Shown in pieces: positions 43,677 to 53,779 of a DNA stretch of 64,000 nucleotides. The stretch lies in NCBI GenBank assembly GCA_013407085.1, contig JACCGJ010008312.1:1-64000 (forward strand), written 5' to 3'. The notes below the pieces were generated by a model. It had not been told where the DNA came from and made no database searches. It saw only the letters and a program-made list of their open reading frames with translations. Every line of letters begins with the position of its first letter. Position 1 is the first letter of the stretch. The position numbers and the translations under genes were made by a program. This stretch comes from Atriophallophorus winterbourni (lineage: Eukaryota > Platyhelminthes > Trematoda > Plagiorchiida > Microphallidae).

Positions 43677-44864
43677 TTAAATAAATAAATAAATAAATAT
43701 TTTATTCTTGGAATTCCAAGGCATGCTAAGCATGATCGATAATTATCAAAGTTGTTTGTATACACAAAGCATGAAAATGGACAATAATAATTAACATTTT
43801 CAAGGTCATACGTGCTGATAATTTTTGGTTCGTTAAAATGGTCCAGGTAAATGATAATCAATCAGTTTTACAGAAATTCAATATACGAGCAATTATTGTA
43901 TGAAAAGAAAATCGGGTGAAGGGAAAAATGACACGAAGAATATTGAAGAACGATGGACCGGAACATCGAAGATGTGAGGAATCTCGAAGTGTCAGAATCT
44001 TAAAAAATGTTCAGTTGGAACACATTATTATTGTCGAATATATGTTCTGAATGGAGAGTGTCTTTTTGTGGGTATTCGTAGAAGATTCGGCGTCCCAGTG
44101 TTGACTCGTTGTTGAACCGGAATTCTTCATATGGATGTAAAGAGGTAATCTGGAAAATAAATACTAAGGGACGGAGTGACTGTTCACTATGAACGTTGAA
44201 AAACTGATATCACTGTTAATATCCAGCAATGCCATGATTGTATAGTTCATCTAATGAGACATCTAGGTTGAGAAATTTCATTAATTTTTCAACTGTGAGA
44301 AATGAATTCAGATGTGATTTAAAATCACATAGTGAGGTACAAAGTCTTATGTTTTTCGGAAGAATATTCCAGAGTTTAGCGTATTTATTTAGGTAGAAGT
44401 TACTTCTTACTTTCGTACAGGATCTAGGTAATTCCACTAGGTTATCTTGATTTCTTAAATAATATCTAGAACCTTGTCGAAAGCGAATAGAAGAATTTAT
44501 ATCTATATTATCAGAAGATATTATTCTAAAGAACAGTATTAGGTTGTGTCTAATTCTACGGAACCATAGTGGTTCTAGCTTGAGCTGCTTCCATCTTTTT
44601 CTATATGATTGATTCGAGCTATATCCGGTGATTGATTTGGTAAAAGTACGTTGTACTTTTTCCAAAAGGATTGTATCGGTTTTATTTATACTGCTATATA
44701 TTATATTACAGTAATCAAAGAGGGGTATGGTGAAAAGTTTATAAAGTTCCAACTTACAGTGTGGGAGAGTAAAGAACTTATGAATCATATTAACACTCTG
44801 CTTTGCCTTTGAGATCACGTGATGTATATGCTCGTTGAATGTAAGCGATGCTGAATATTTGAAC
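43677..44864 (-). mobile_element. LINE K (family G), 3' part left of the gypsy insertion
   Basis: The minus-strand LINE ends here: an (AAAT)n tail at 43677-43697, the terminal hairpins (CTTGGAATTCCAAG and GCATGCTTAGCATG), the 3' UTR, then the RT C-terminal region at 44216-44850. It continues at 49809 after the gypsy element. TGAAC/TAAAC flanking the gypsy LTRs is the target duplication. Confidence 0.9.
44216..44850 (-). pseudogene. LINE K RT C-terminal region
   Basis: Open for 201 codons from 44818 to 44216: ISKAKQSVNMIHKFF, YKLFTIPLFDYCNIIYSS, EKVQRTFTKSITGY, LEPLWFRRIRHNLILFFRII, NKYAKLWNILPKNIRL and LYNHGIAGY before the stop. It matches family G at 55306-56274 throughout and joins the RT frame on the far side of the gypsy insertion. 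Confidence 0.88.
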
Positions 44865-45234
44865 TACGTGAATTTACAGTATGTGTGTAAAAAGTAAAAA
44901 GGTAACCACTCACAATAATTCTTCGATTGAATTGAAAACGATTCTTCCCGGCTTGGCAATTGACTACTCCGGTCCAGAGGTCAAAGTATTATAACCGAAG
45001 CAACCGCGGTAAATCCAAGAATTAGGTGCGGCTGAAATATGGAGCGGTCTTTTTATAGCAGGCAAGCAATCTTTTCACAATGCACAGTCAGAATTCCAAG
45101 CACGCAGTACGGGTATCAAAGGAGATGAGAAGAGCAACTCCGAGCGGACGGAAATTTATATTCGTAAAATCCGGGTACAATTCAAAAAGTGTACATTGAT
45201 TGATACAAACAAAAATGTTTACAGAAAAATGCCA
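44865..45234 (-). repeat. 3' LTR of the CsRn1-like element
   Basis: 370 bp, pairing with 49439-49808. On the minus strand it starts TGGCATTTTTCTG and ends in CACGTA. Confidence 0.92.
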
Positions 45235-45252
45235 TAGTACTCCCCCCCTAGA
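45235..45252 (-). promoter_or_regulatory. polypurine tract of the CsRn1-like element
   Basis: A run of seven Gs followed by AGTACTA lies directly upstream of the 3' LTR on the minus strand, the expected place for the second-strand primer. Confidence 0.7.
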
Positions 45253-45286
45253 GCGTCGGGCCTATAGAAGACGCTCGAAGAAATCG

Positions 45287-45901
45287 TTAAGCTGTGAAGT
45301 CATCTAACTTTGATGTAAAATGGACTCTACGACCAGATCGGGTGTGCCTGTTAGGGTCAGTTTGTTTGATACACGGGGGTAAAGGGGGTTTCCTTGAGGG
45401 ATCGGGAGTACCGGTGAGCTTCGGTTTGGGGGATGGAGTGACAAAATCTTGAGGAGCAACTTTCGGGGTGTTTTGTTTCGCCTCTGGTGCCGGTTCGACG
45501 TAGGCTACTTTCAAACGATCGATACTGACAGTTTCTCTTGATCCATTCCGGTCAATTACGAAATACTTGGGATGCTTGCTGAGCACCTTGTACGGGCCAG
45601 TATACGGTGGTTGAAGTGGTCGACGTACATGATCGGTGCGCACAAACGCAAAGTCGCAGGTAGACAAGTCTGCCGGGATATAGAACGGTTGAGCTTGTTA
45701 ATGAGTGGGGATAGCTCGTAATGATTTCATGAAGCTGCGAAGGCGACTGACATATTGTGAAGCTGTAAGATCATTTGGTGAATCGGAAGATGTCAGAAAT
45801 TCGCCAGGTAGGTCAAGTGTACTCCCGTACACCATCTCAGCAGCTGAGCAACCCAGGTCTTCTTTCACGGTTGTACGGATACCAAGAAGCACCAAAGGCA
45901 A
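45287..45901 (-). pseudogene. integrase C-terminal part and tail, CsRn1-like
   Basis: 45901-45698 reads LPLVLLGIRTTVKEDLGCSA and YGSTLDLPGEF, continuing the core. A stop separates it from 45667-45287, which reads FAFVRTDHVRRPLQPPYTGP, YKVLSKHPKYFVIDRNG and a Pro/Lys-rich end with RSGRRVHFT. This tail is typical for the clade and takes part in DNA binding. Confidence 0.88.
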
Positions 45902-46500
45902 TTACTCGGACCAACGTTCTGAATTCCCGTGACTCATGATTGCGGCTTTGAGTTGCCGGTGAAATCTTTCGACTAAGCCATTTAAAGAAGAATGGTAGGC
46001 TGTAGTCTGTATGTGCTTTGTACCGACTGTTATTTTCAATTCCCGAAAAAGCGTTGACTGGAATTGAGAACCTCTGTCAGTGGTAATAGTGTTCGGTACA
46101 TCAAAGTTGCTGATCCAATGTTGAACGAAAGCTTTCACAACCGTTTCTGCACTGATATCCTGTATGGCTACAGCCAATGGCCAACGGGTAAAACGGTCGA
46201 CGCAGGTCAATATATAGGTGAAACCGTCAGAGACCGCTAATGGACCAACGAGATCCAAGTGAACGTGCTGAAAGCGCTCAGTAACAGGTGGAAATACACC
46301 AGGGGAACTGATGGTGTGACGTTGGATTTTGCTTTGTTGTCATCGGAGGCAACTCTTGGTCCAAAGTTGAATGCCTTTATGCATTTCGGACCAAAGATAA
46401 CGAGAGCTAATCAGCTTTCGAGTAGCTTTTATTCCGGGATGTGATAAACCGTGCAAATGCTCGAATACGGTACGTCTCAAAACTGATGGGACAATCAGAC
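45902..46500 (-). pseudogene. integrase zinc domain and core, CsRn1-like
   Basis: The N-terminal part reads VPSVLRRTVFEHLHGLSHPG and KATRKLISSRYLW with one Cys position disrupted by a stop. The core (46258-45902) reads HLDLVGPLAVSDGFTYILTC (Asp), ITTDRGSQFQSTLF (Asp) and HSSLNGLVERFHRQLK (Glu). All D-D-E residues are present. Confidence 0.9.
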
Positions 46501-46619
46501 GGGTTTTATCAGTAGACATGTCACAAACCAGATAAAAATTGGAATTAGGAATCGGAATACGGCGGATCCTACCTGATTAGGAAGTAATGTACCGGTTTAT
46601 TACTGGGTCATTTGCTGCG

Positions 46620-47630
46620 ATCGTGCCAATTGCTTAAAGTCGATTCCAGGCAGATTCATAGCACTTAACTGAATCCGAGAGAATGTATCTGCAACCGTGT
46701 TTGACGGGCCGGAAAGATATCGAATGTCGCTCGTGAATTGCGAGATATAATCCAAGTGACGTATTTCTCGAGGCGAATATCGATCCGATGGTGCAGAAAG
46801 AGCAAACGTTAACGGTTTGTGGTCGGTGTAAACTGTGAAACTGCGACCTTCGAGTAAATGCCGGAAATGGCGAATGGAATATTACACAGCGAGGAGCTCG
46901 CGACCAAAGGTACTATATCGTGTCTGCGCTGGCTGCAGTCGGCGTGAGAAGAAGGCTAGGGGTCTAATCGTGTTATCGACCTCTTGTTGGAGAACTGCAC
47001 CTACCGCTTCGTTTGATGCATCGGTAACAAGCGATAAGCGAGCACCTGTCTCAGCTGATATATAAGTCAGAGTTGTCGCCTGCTCAAGGGCGGATTTAAG
47101 CGCATCAAAAGCTTCGATTGCTTGTGGATTCATTAAAAAATTTCTTTCTATGCAGCGAAGTAAATCTGTAAGCGGTTGAGCTAACTTCGCGCAATGGGGA
47201 ATGAATCGTCTGTAGTAGTTGACTAGGCCCAGAAATCGACGCAGCTGGCGGATTGAACTCGGGCATGGATAATCGCGGATGGCAGAGACTTTCTGTTCAA
47301 CGGGTTTAATTCCGGTGGAATCGATGCGGTGACCGAGAAAGTCTAGTGTTTCCACATGGAAGATGCATTTATCTGGATTCACGACAATCCCATACTGAGA
47401 TAGGCGCTGAAAAACCTCTCGAAGATGCTCAACATGTTCTTTCGATGTGTTGCTAGCAATTAGCACGTCATCAATATAAACGTATACGAAGGGCAATCCC
47501 TTAAATACTTGATCCATAAAACGCTGGAAAGTTTGTGCGGCATTTCGGAGACCAAATGGCATTCGTACGAATTCATATAAGCCAAATGGTGTCGTGACAG
47601 CCGTTTTAGGGATATCTTCCTTCGCAACGG
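46620..47630 (-). pseudogene. RT C-terminal half and RNase H, CsRn1-like
   Basis: Open frame 47562-46882: [33 protein letters not shown] (catalytic Y-I-D-D), LDFLGHRIDSTGI, then RNase H with LVTDASNEAVGAVLQQ. A stop follows GRELLAV. Beyond it the frame resumes with FTVYTDHKPLTFALS and IRYLSGPSNTVADTFSR. Apart from that stop, the catalytic residues are present. Confidence 0.9.
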
Positions 47631-48470
47631 GATTTGGTGATAGGCGCGTACTAGGTCAAGCTTCGAGAACACGGTTTTTCCGTTTAGGGACGCCGTAAAA
47701 TCGTGGATGTGTGGAATGGGGTAACGGTCTGGTACCGTAATGCGATTAAGTGCCCTATAATCTCCGCATGGGCGCCAAGTATCTGCGGTACTTTTTTCAA
47801 CCATATGTAGTGGAGAAGCCCATGGTGAGGTCGACGGGCGGATGATTCCTAGCTCCAACATATGTTCAAACTCTTGTTTGGCGATCGCCAGTTTGTTTGG
47901 AGCTAATCTACGTGGTTTGGCAAAAACTGGAGGGCCACGAGTGACAATGTGGTGTTCGACCTGGTGTTTGACCACATTTGTGAATGACTGTGGTTCGGAG
48001 ATCTCCGGAAACTGGGTTATGAGTTCCTTACAAGGCTGGGTGACGAGTGGAGTTAAAACTCGAATAGACTGTATGGGTGTGTAATGGTATTTGCCCATTG
48101 AATTTAACTTCGTGGTGTTATCAATAAGCCTTCGTTGGCTTATGTCCACCGCGAGGTTGAAATTAGACCAAAAATCTGCACCCAAAATCGGAGTTTTCAC
48201 GTCTGCAATGGTGAACGCCCAGTGGAACGATCTTCGCAAGCCCAGGTCTACCGCGAGGGACCGATGACCATAAGTGGCTATCCGAGTACCGTTGGCCGCC
48301 TGAAGGGTCAATCCCGACGGACACTTGCGTTCGGTTTCGTTAGGTGGGATGACGCTGAGTTCCGCACCGGTGTCTACCAGAAAACGCAATTTCGTTGTGT
48401 TGTCAGAGATATAGAGGAGACGGCTAACCTTGTTGCCAGGCAGTGCAGCAGTTCCTACTGCCTGGCATAA
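47460..48470 (-). pseudogene. protease and RT N-terminal half, CsRn1-like
   Basis: Reads [15 protein letters not shown] (intact D-T-G), [18 protein letters not shown] (flap end), then [58 protein letters not shown] and [14 protein letters not shown] (palm motif A). The frame is lost at about 47628-47632, where one base is missing just after YHQIP. The rest of RT continues in the next frame. Confidence 0.9.
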
Positions 48471-49110
48471 TCGTTTTCCCTGCTCGTTAGATTTGGAAAC
48501 AAAACTGCAGGGTCTGGTGCATTTGTAGGCGCGTTCACCGAATCTGCGGTGGTAATAGCAAAGACTTGGCCTTTACTCCAACTTCGTGAATATCGTCCAC
48601 TCGGACTGTGTCTCTGTGATGACCGAGATCGATCATTTCGTGAAGTATGTATGTGCATGCAAAGTTCGTCGAGTCGCGAGTTCAACTCGGAGATCTCTAA
48701 TTCTAAAGTTGAAGGAGTTGATTTATGTGGCGATTGTACTACTGCAATGATTGGCTTATGATTTTCATACACTCGATTGGCGATGGCAGCAAGCTTATCT
48801 AACTTGTAATCTTCTACCACCGAAAGTGCTTTTCGAACATCGCTGGGTAGTCTTTGCAGCCACAATTCTTTTAAAATCGGTTCGCCAACTGGTGTTGTAC
48901 CCTGTAACTCGATCATTCGGCGAAGGAGTTGCGACGGTGTATTGTCACCTACTTCGATACCCGAGAGTAATTTGCGTATGTTTTCCTCATCAGATGTTGC
49001 TATACGCGATATCGAAGCTGATTTCAGTACATCATACGGTTTATCGGCGGGTCTGTTGTATATGATATCAGCAACGCGTCAGTACAGCAGCCACCTCGCA
49101 ACACGTGCCC
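48455..49110 (-). pseudogene. gag of the CsRn1-like element, N-terminus damaged
   Basis: Minus strand reads DIIYNRPADKPYDVLKSASI, LSGIEVGDNTPSQLLRRM, then the open frame 48916-48455 with LQGTTPVGEPILKELWLQRL, PSDVRKALSVVEDYKLDKLA and a Ser/Arg-rich C-terminus. No zinc knuckle is seen, as is usual for this clade. The region upstream to the primer site is out of frame. Confidence 0.82.
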
Positions 49111-49402
49111 ACGCAAACTCAAACGGTGAATTGGAAGATGACCTTTCACACAAAAGTCCTCCTGATTCTAGCGACGAACTTTCTTCCAATGTTTCCATGC
49201 AGCTAGGCTTGTCCTATCGTGGTGGAAAACGCCATGTCATTTCCGACTCCCCCGCACTGCTTGTTTCCCGTATTCCCGGTAACCCGTGGGAATATACCAG
49301 TGCTCGGGTATTCAACAGTCCCAAGTCAACCAACTGTTCACCAGATGCCAAGCGCGCCGAATTCGCTTCCGAGGTCTGCCACCGTCTCGCCAGGTTGCTT
49401 GC

Positions 49403-49420
49403 ATCACGTCGGGCTCACCA
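49403..49420 (-). promoter_or_regulatory. primer-binding site for tRNA-Trp
   Basis: TGGTGAGCCCGACGTGAT on the minus strand, 18 bases inside the 5' LTR. It is complementary to the 3' end of metazoan tRNA-Trp (TGGTGACCCCGACGTGAT) at 17 of 18 positions, the diagnostic primer of the CsRn1 clade. Confidence 0.85.
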
Positions 49421-49438
49421 ATTTGTGGTGCTTCAGGC

Positions 49439-49808
49439 TACGTGAATTTACAGTATGTGTGTGAAAAGTAAAAAGGTAACCACTCACAATAATTCTTCGA
49501 TTGAATTGAAAACGATTCTCCCCGGCTTGGCAATTGACTACTCCGTTCTAGACGTCAAAGTATTATCACCGAAGCAACCGCGGTAAATCCAAGAATTAGG
49601 TGCGGCTGAAATATGGAGCGGTCTTTTTATAGCAGGCAAGCAGTCTTTCCACAATCCACAGTCAGAATTCCAAGCACGCAGTACGGGTATCAAAGGAGAT
49701 GAGAAGAGCAACTCCGAGCGGACGAAAATTTATATTCGTAAAATCCGGGTACAATTTAAAATGTGTACATTGATTGATACAAACAAAAATGTTTACAGAA
49801 AAATGCCA
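49439..49808 (-). repeat. 5' LTR of the CsRn1-like element
   Basis: 370 bp, about 96-97% identical by eye to the left LTR. Boundaries were set by loss of LTR-to-LTR identity and by the flanking LINE K sequence. Confidence 0.92.
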
Positions 49809-49814
49809 TAAACC

Positions 49815-50798
49815 CATGATCACGTGTGCAATCGATAATTTGAAAGGGATTATCATTATGAAGGATTGAGTTATCAGGAATTGTACATCTTAAAGGCATG
49901 AACTTATATTTTTCTGCTGAAAATGAGAGACCATTAATTTTATCCCATTTGGATAATGCATCCAAACCTTTGTTTAGTCTGGCAATGTAAGTTTGTGTTT
50001 CAGAAGATGGGAAGGAAATGACTACTTTCATGTCATTTGCAAACAAGAATAGTTTACTATGAGAGACGACTGTATGTACATCATTTATGTATAGGAGAAA
50101 AAGTAATGGACCTAAAACACTGCCTTGTATCACGCCACATGTAATCGGCAAGGTGCGCGATCTGTGACCATTAACCTCAACACAGTATGTGCGATCTGTA
50201 AGAAAAGAAGTCAGCCAAGAATGAAGATTGCCACCTATACCAAATGAACTTAGCTCAGATAGTAATATGTTATGCGGTACTGTGTCGAAAGCTTTGGTTA
50301 TATCAAGGAAGACAACTATAACTGAAAAGCCAATTTCAATTAAACTTGTGATGCAGTCTAATTATTCTAGCTGGCAAGTAATGCAGGATCTTTTGTTAAG
50401 GAATCCATTTTAGAGATGGTTGAAGACGGTGGATAATAAATACAACCTATTAAGAGATCTAAGCATGGTAATACAATCCATTTTGAGTCTTCTAGTTCTA
50501 TCAGACTAGGCGAAGTAAAGGTATCAGCTTTAAATTTGGAATGAACATAGATAAGAGTACCACCTCCCCGTTTCGAAGTTCGGTTATTCCTGAATATCTG
50601 GTAATTAGTTACTATAAGTGTTGAGTCAGGCTGGTCATCTCGGGTCCACGTTTCAGTTATAAGAATAATGTCTACTAAGTTCGTAATGAGAAAAGATTTT
50701 AGCATTTGGATTTTAGGGGTAATTGATCGGGCATTTATAAGTAGAATACTAACATAAGAAGGAGCTGGATTAAAAGGAGTGGAAGTAAGTTGAGACAA
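49815..50798 (-). pseudogene. LINE K endonuclease-RT with internal deletion
   Basis: The endonuclease start (ILLINARSITPKIQMLKSFL, IILITETWTRDD, RGGGTLIYVHSKFKADTF, LIGCIYYPPSSTISKM) runs directly into RT (FLNKRSCITCQL, VVFLDITKAFDTVPH, CGVIQGSVLGPLL, LFANDMKVV, with N for the first D). About 1 kb present in the sister element at 60.5-61.7 kb is missing, removing the GDFN and SDH endonuclease blocks. Inactive. Confidence 0.87.
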
Positions 50799-50881
50799 AA
50801 ATTTAGAGCAATTAATATTTAATTTATTATTTTTGGAAAAAAAATGGCATGATCATAAAAAGGCGTGTATGGTACGTATTG

Positions 50882-51917
50882 CTATGTGTATCGATCATAA
50901 AATGGAGGAGTTTGAGTCATATAATTAGAGAAGTAAAGTGGTTGAGCATAATAACTAGGGGAGTAAGGGGAGGGTCTATGAAGCAAGGTGTAGTCAATGG
51001 GAGACTGATTATACTGTTTAGGGGGGTATGGTAGTTGAATACGGTAACTGGTATAATGTGCGTGCCTATTATTATTCACCAACGTCATTTGTTGGTTTGA
51101 GGGCTTCTTGAATGCCGTGTTTCTAAATGAGCCAGGATTTGGGAGAAGAGGTTGTGTCTGTCTAAAAGTAGGTAAGGGAAGTGAACGCTTAGTGGGTGGC
51201 GGTGTTCTGTGAACTGTCGTGTGCAGGTGATAAATCTTGTCTTCTTAAAGGTGTAGTAACTACAGGTGAATCACACTGCATACACTCAGATGAATCAGAA
51301 GAAGACTGATTTGTGGGAATAATTGTAATTTTGCGTTTCTTATGACCGAAACGCCTCTGCATAGAGGTGAGGTCTGGCTTCATAGTAACGTTAGAAAATC
51401 TGGGAATGGATTTCAAAATATTCCTATTCTCTAATATATATGAAACGAAACATTTATCGCTGAATTTTATAAGTATTGGAGTTCGTTGTTCCAAGCTGTT
51501 TTTGCGTAAACGGACAAAATCAGCACAATCTACCGGAATACCGTATGAAGTGAGAAAACACCTTTTCAAGTCATTTAAAGGATAATTATTAGCTACATTG
51601 AATAAAATGATATTCTTAGAACGAGTTTCTCTTTGAGTAATTTCAGTACAAAGAGTTTCAACAAATTTATTGGTTTGTATAAGGATATCTTGATCAATGA
51701 TGGAATTGGGCTTCATAAGAGATAATAAAGGTTTAAGAGAGTCAAATAAAATCTGAGAAGTTGTTATTCCATTACGTAGACTAAATATTTCAGATTCTAA
51801 TTTTTTCGATTTATTTAAGATTAAAGAGGTGTCATTATCTAACCTTACGGTACAATTTCTTGTTTGAGGAGTTTTACGAATTTTAATGCGGCGTGAGATT
51901 GATGTTTTAGGGTGCAT
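50882..51917 (-). pseudogene. LINE K ORF1
   Basis: 51917-51189 is open and begins MHPKTSISRRIKIRKTPQ, with a short heptad-like stretch (SLILNKSKKLESEIFSLR) and KNIILFNVANNYPLNDLKRC, homologous residue by residue to ORF1 at 58991-60109. The Pro/Tyr-rich C-terminus continues in another frame to 50882 (LHRPSPYSPSYYAQPLYFSN). ORF1 proteins bind LINE RNA. One frameshift near 51190. Confidence 0.85.
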
Positions 51918-52060
51918 GTTATATAGAATATCGGGGAACGTAAATTTTAACTTAAAGATATTATCACAATTTATCGGTTCCGGTATGTAGCGTATACAGG
52001 AAAAAGTAGTATGGAAATGTAATTGGGATCACGTACCGTATTCAAGCGCGCGCCAAAAAT

Positions 52061-52120
52061 ATTTAATTATATTTTACCTTATTTAATTATATTTACCTTA
52101 TTTAATTATATTTTACCTTT
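52061..52120. repeat. three tandem 19-21-bp units
   Basis: ATTTAATTATATTTTACCTT repeated three times with one-base length changes, immediately upstream of the LINE K 5' end. Confidence 0.95.
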
Positions 52121-52184
52121 ACATTTATAAAAAACACCATTGTATGTCTATTTTCGTACAAATTTGCAACTTGATATCTAAAAC

Positions 52185-52841
52185 AAAAAAGTATATAAGT
52201 TTACTTCATAGATTCAACTCTCGACCCCAGTGAAAGCTGGAGCTTAACAAGTTACATACACTACCTTTATTAGATTACTGTAATATAATATCTAACAAAA
52301 TTACTCGGTCTGAATTTTATGCTTTCGATTGCATCCAACGTTCTATCACACGATCCATTACCACCAGTTCGGATAAGCATTCATATAAGGAACGATGTGA
52401 GATCCTAGGATTAGAACCATTATGGTTTCGAGGAATATGACAAAATCTTGTACTTTTATTACAAAAAAAATATATGATCGACATTGATTTTCAATTAGAT
52501 TTCGAGAAGCCTGATGCATAAAATCTTCGCCACATAAACAAATTATGTATATCGAAAATTCACAAGCGGATACGAAAAGATTTTTTATATCTAAACATTA
52601 TCGTCTAATAAATTAACTTCCTAATAATATAAGACTGAGCAATTCATTGTCTAAATACAAAAAGCAACTCAAATGATTTTTAACATCAATAAAATTAGGT
52701 TAGATTTTTAATATTATTAATACTATAGATAATTTATACTTATACGGCATTAAAGGCTTTTAGTTTTTTGAGTGAACATTTTAAGAGTCATATGACTTTT
52801 TTCTTGAGAATTTACTTTTCAGAATTATTGAAATTTAACAA
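52185..52841 (+). mobile_element. LINE L-family 3' fragment
   Basis: Matches 62395-63065 closely: RT C-terminal codons (CNIISNKITRSEF, the TTSSDKHSYKERC segment, EPLWFR) and the following region. It has several frame breaks. At the position of the stop in LINE L (62710) this copy reads GATTTTCAA, i.e. no stop, so the LINE L stop is derived. Confidence 0.85.
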
Positions 52842-52856
52842 AATAGGGAACGATAT

Positions 52857-53422
52857 TGTAACAAACTTTCAGGGTTATCTGTGCTGTGTAATTGTATCTG
52901 CCTACTTGTCATTTGTCAGTAGTTCAAATGCAAAATACCTTCATACGGGTCTTTCAATTGACATCTGATTGGTCGCTTCTCGAAACCGGTTAATTGATTG
53001 GCTAAGGTTATTTTTCTGATTCTAATAAATCGCCCCGCACGGATCAGGGATCACTTTGGTATTTTTGAGCGCTAACGATATCACTTAGCTTTTCCAGCAA
53101 ACTTTTGATAACCGGTTGTTCGAAGGTCTCGAGGAATTGAACCACCTACTGGCAGAATTCACTCTAGTTTCCGGTACCTAATCGTCTTCATATCACTGAT
53201 CTTGATTCTCTTATCTTCTCCGGTAAACCATATTGCTCCAATTTATATCAAACGAGCAATACGTGGGAGAATATCATACGGCAGAAAAATTATAATTGTT
53301 AGCGGAAACGCAACACGAACCCGCAACTGAATACGTAAGCTTGTATTTACATTTATCTCTTCTTCATATTCTTATATAATGTAAGTATATCAATAAAATA
53401 TTACGTTTAGTATACCGTTACA
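52857..53422. repeat. possible solo LTR (TGTAAC...GTTACA)
   Basis: 566 bp starting TGTAAC and ending GTTACA, with an AATAAA near the end (about 53392). This end pair is common in gypsy LTRs, and the left edge coincides with the end of the LINE fragment. There is no matching target-site duplication and no second copy in the window. Confidence 0.3.
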
Positions 53423-53769
53423 AGCACAGTATAAACCTAAGTGCTATACCTATCTCTCCTTCAGGTGTTGTCATCTCCTGTCTCTGGCTACATCGCGATA
53501 TCAATTTGAGATTAGAAGAATTCGACATATACTATTATCACTGAAACAAATCTTGCTGCTCAACAAATTTCAAAATATATTTTATTTTCCATTCATTGGC
53601 TTTCTTGAACTAAGTCAGTGATTTGGGCATGGCCATATTTTATAGTGTGATCAAATGCGATAAAGAAGTGTTATGTGTTGAGATGAGTGGAATGTTGCTG
53701 TCTTAGGTGATTGTGCATCATTGAAAACGTTCCATTAGTAAAGCTGCAGGAAATTTAGTGATCTTCTTA
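53423..53769. other. no supportable gene
   Basis: Short spacer before the family G LINE. Nothing recognisable. Confidence 0.5.
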
Positions 53770-53779
53770 ACTATCATGT

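Larger units (their letters stand above)
44865..49808 (-). mobile_element. CsRn1-like Ty3/gypsy element in LINE K
   Basis: A 4,944-bp LTR retrotransposon on the minus strand. LTRs of 370 bp flank gag, protease, RT, RNase H, integrase and a C-terminal chromatin-side tail in that order. Flanks TGAAC (44860-44864) and TAAAC (49809-49813) match at 4 of 5. The primer site fits tRNA-Trp, and the integrase (LGIRTTVKEDLGCSAAEMVYG) is typical of the CsRn1 clade first described in Clonorchis. LTRs differ at about a dozen sites by eye. Several frameshifts and stops make it non-autonomous. Confidence 0.93.
49809..52055 (-). mobile_element. LINE K (family G), 5' part right of the gypsy insertion
   Basis: Holds the 5' UTR (GCGCGCTTG...ACGGTACGTGAT motif shared with the LINE at 58.9 kb, so the true 5' end is near 52055), ORF1, a truncated endonuclease and most of RT. 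The endonuclease is joined to RT by an internal deletion. Together with 43677-44864 the element is about 3.4 kb. Confidence 0.88.
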
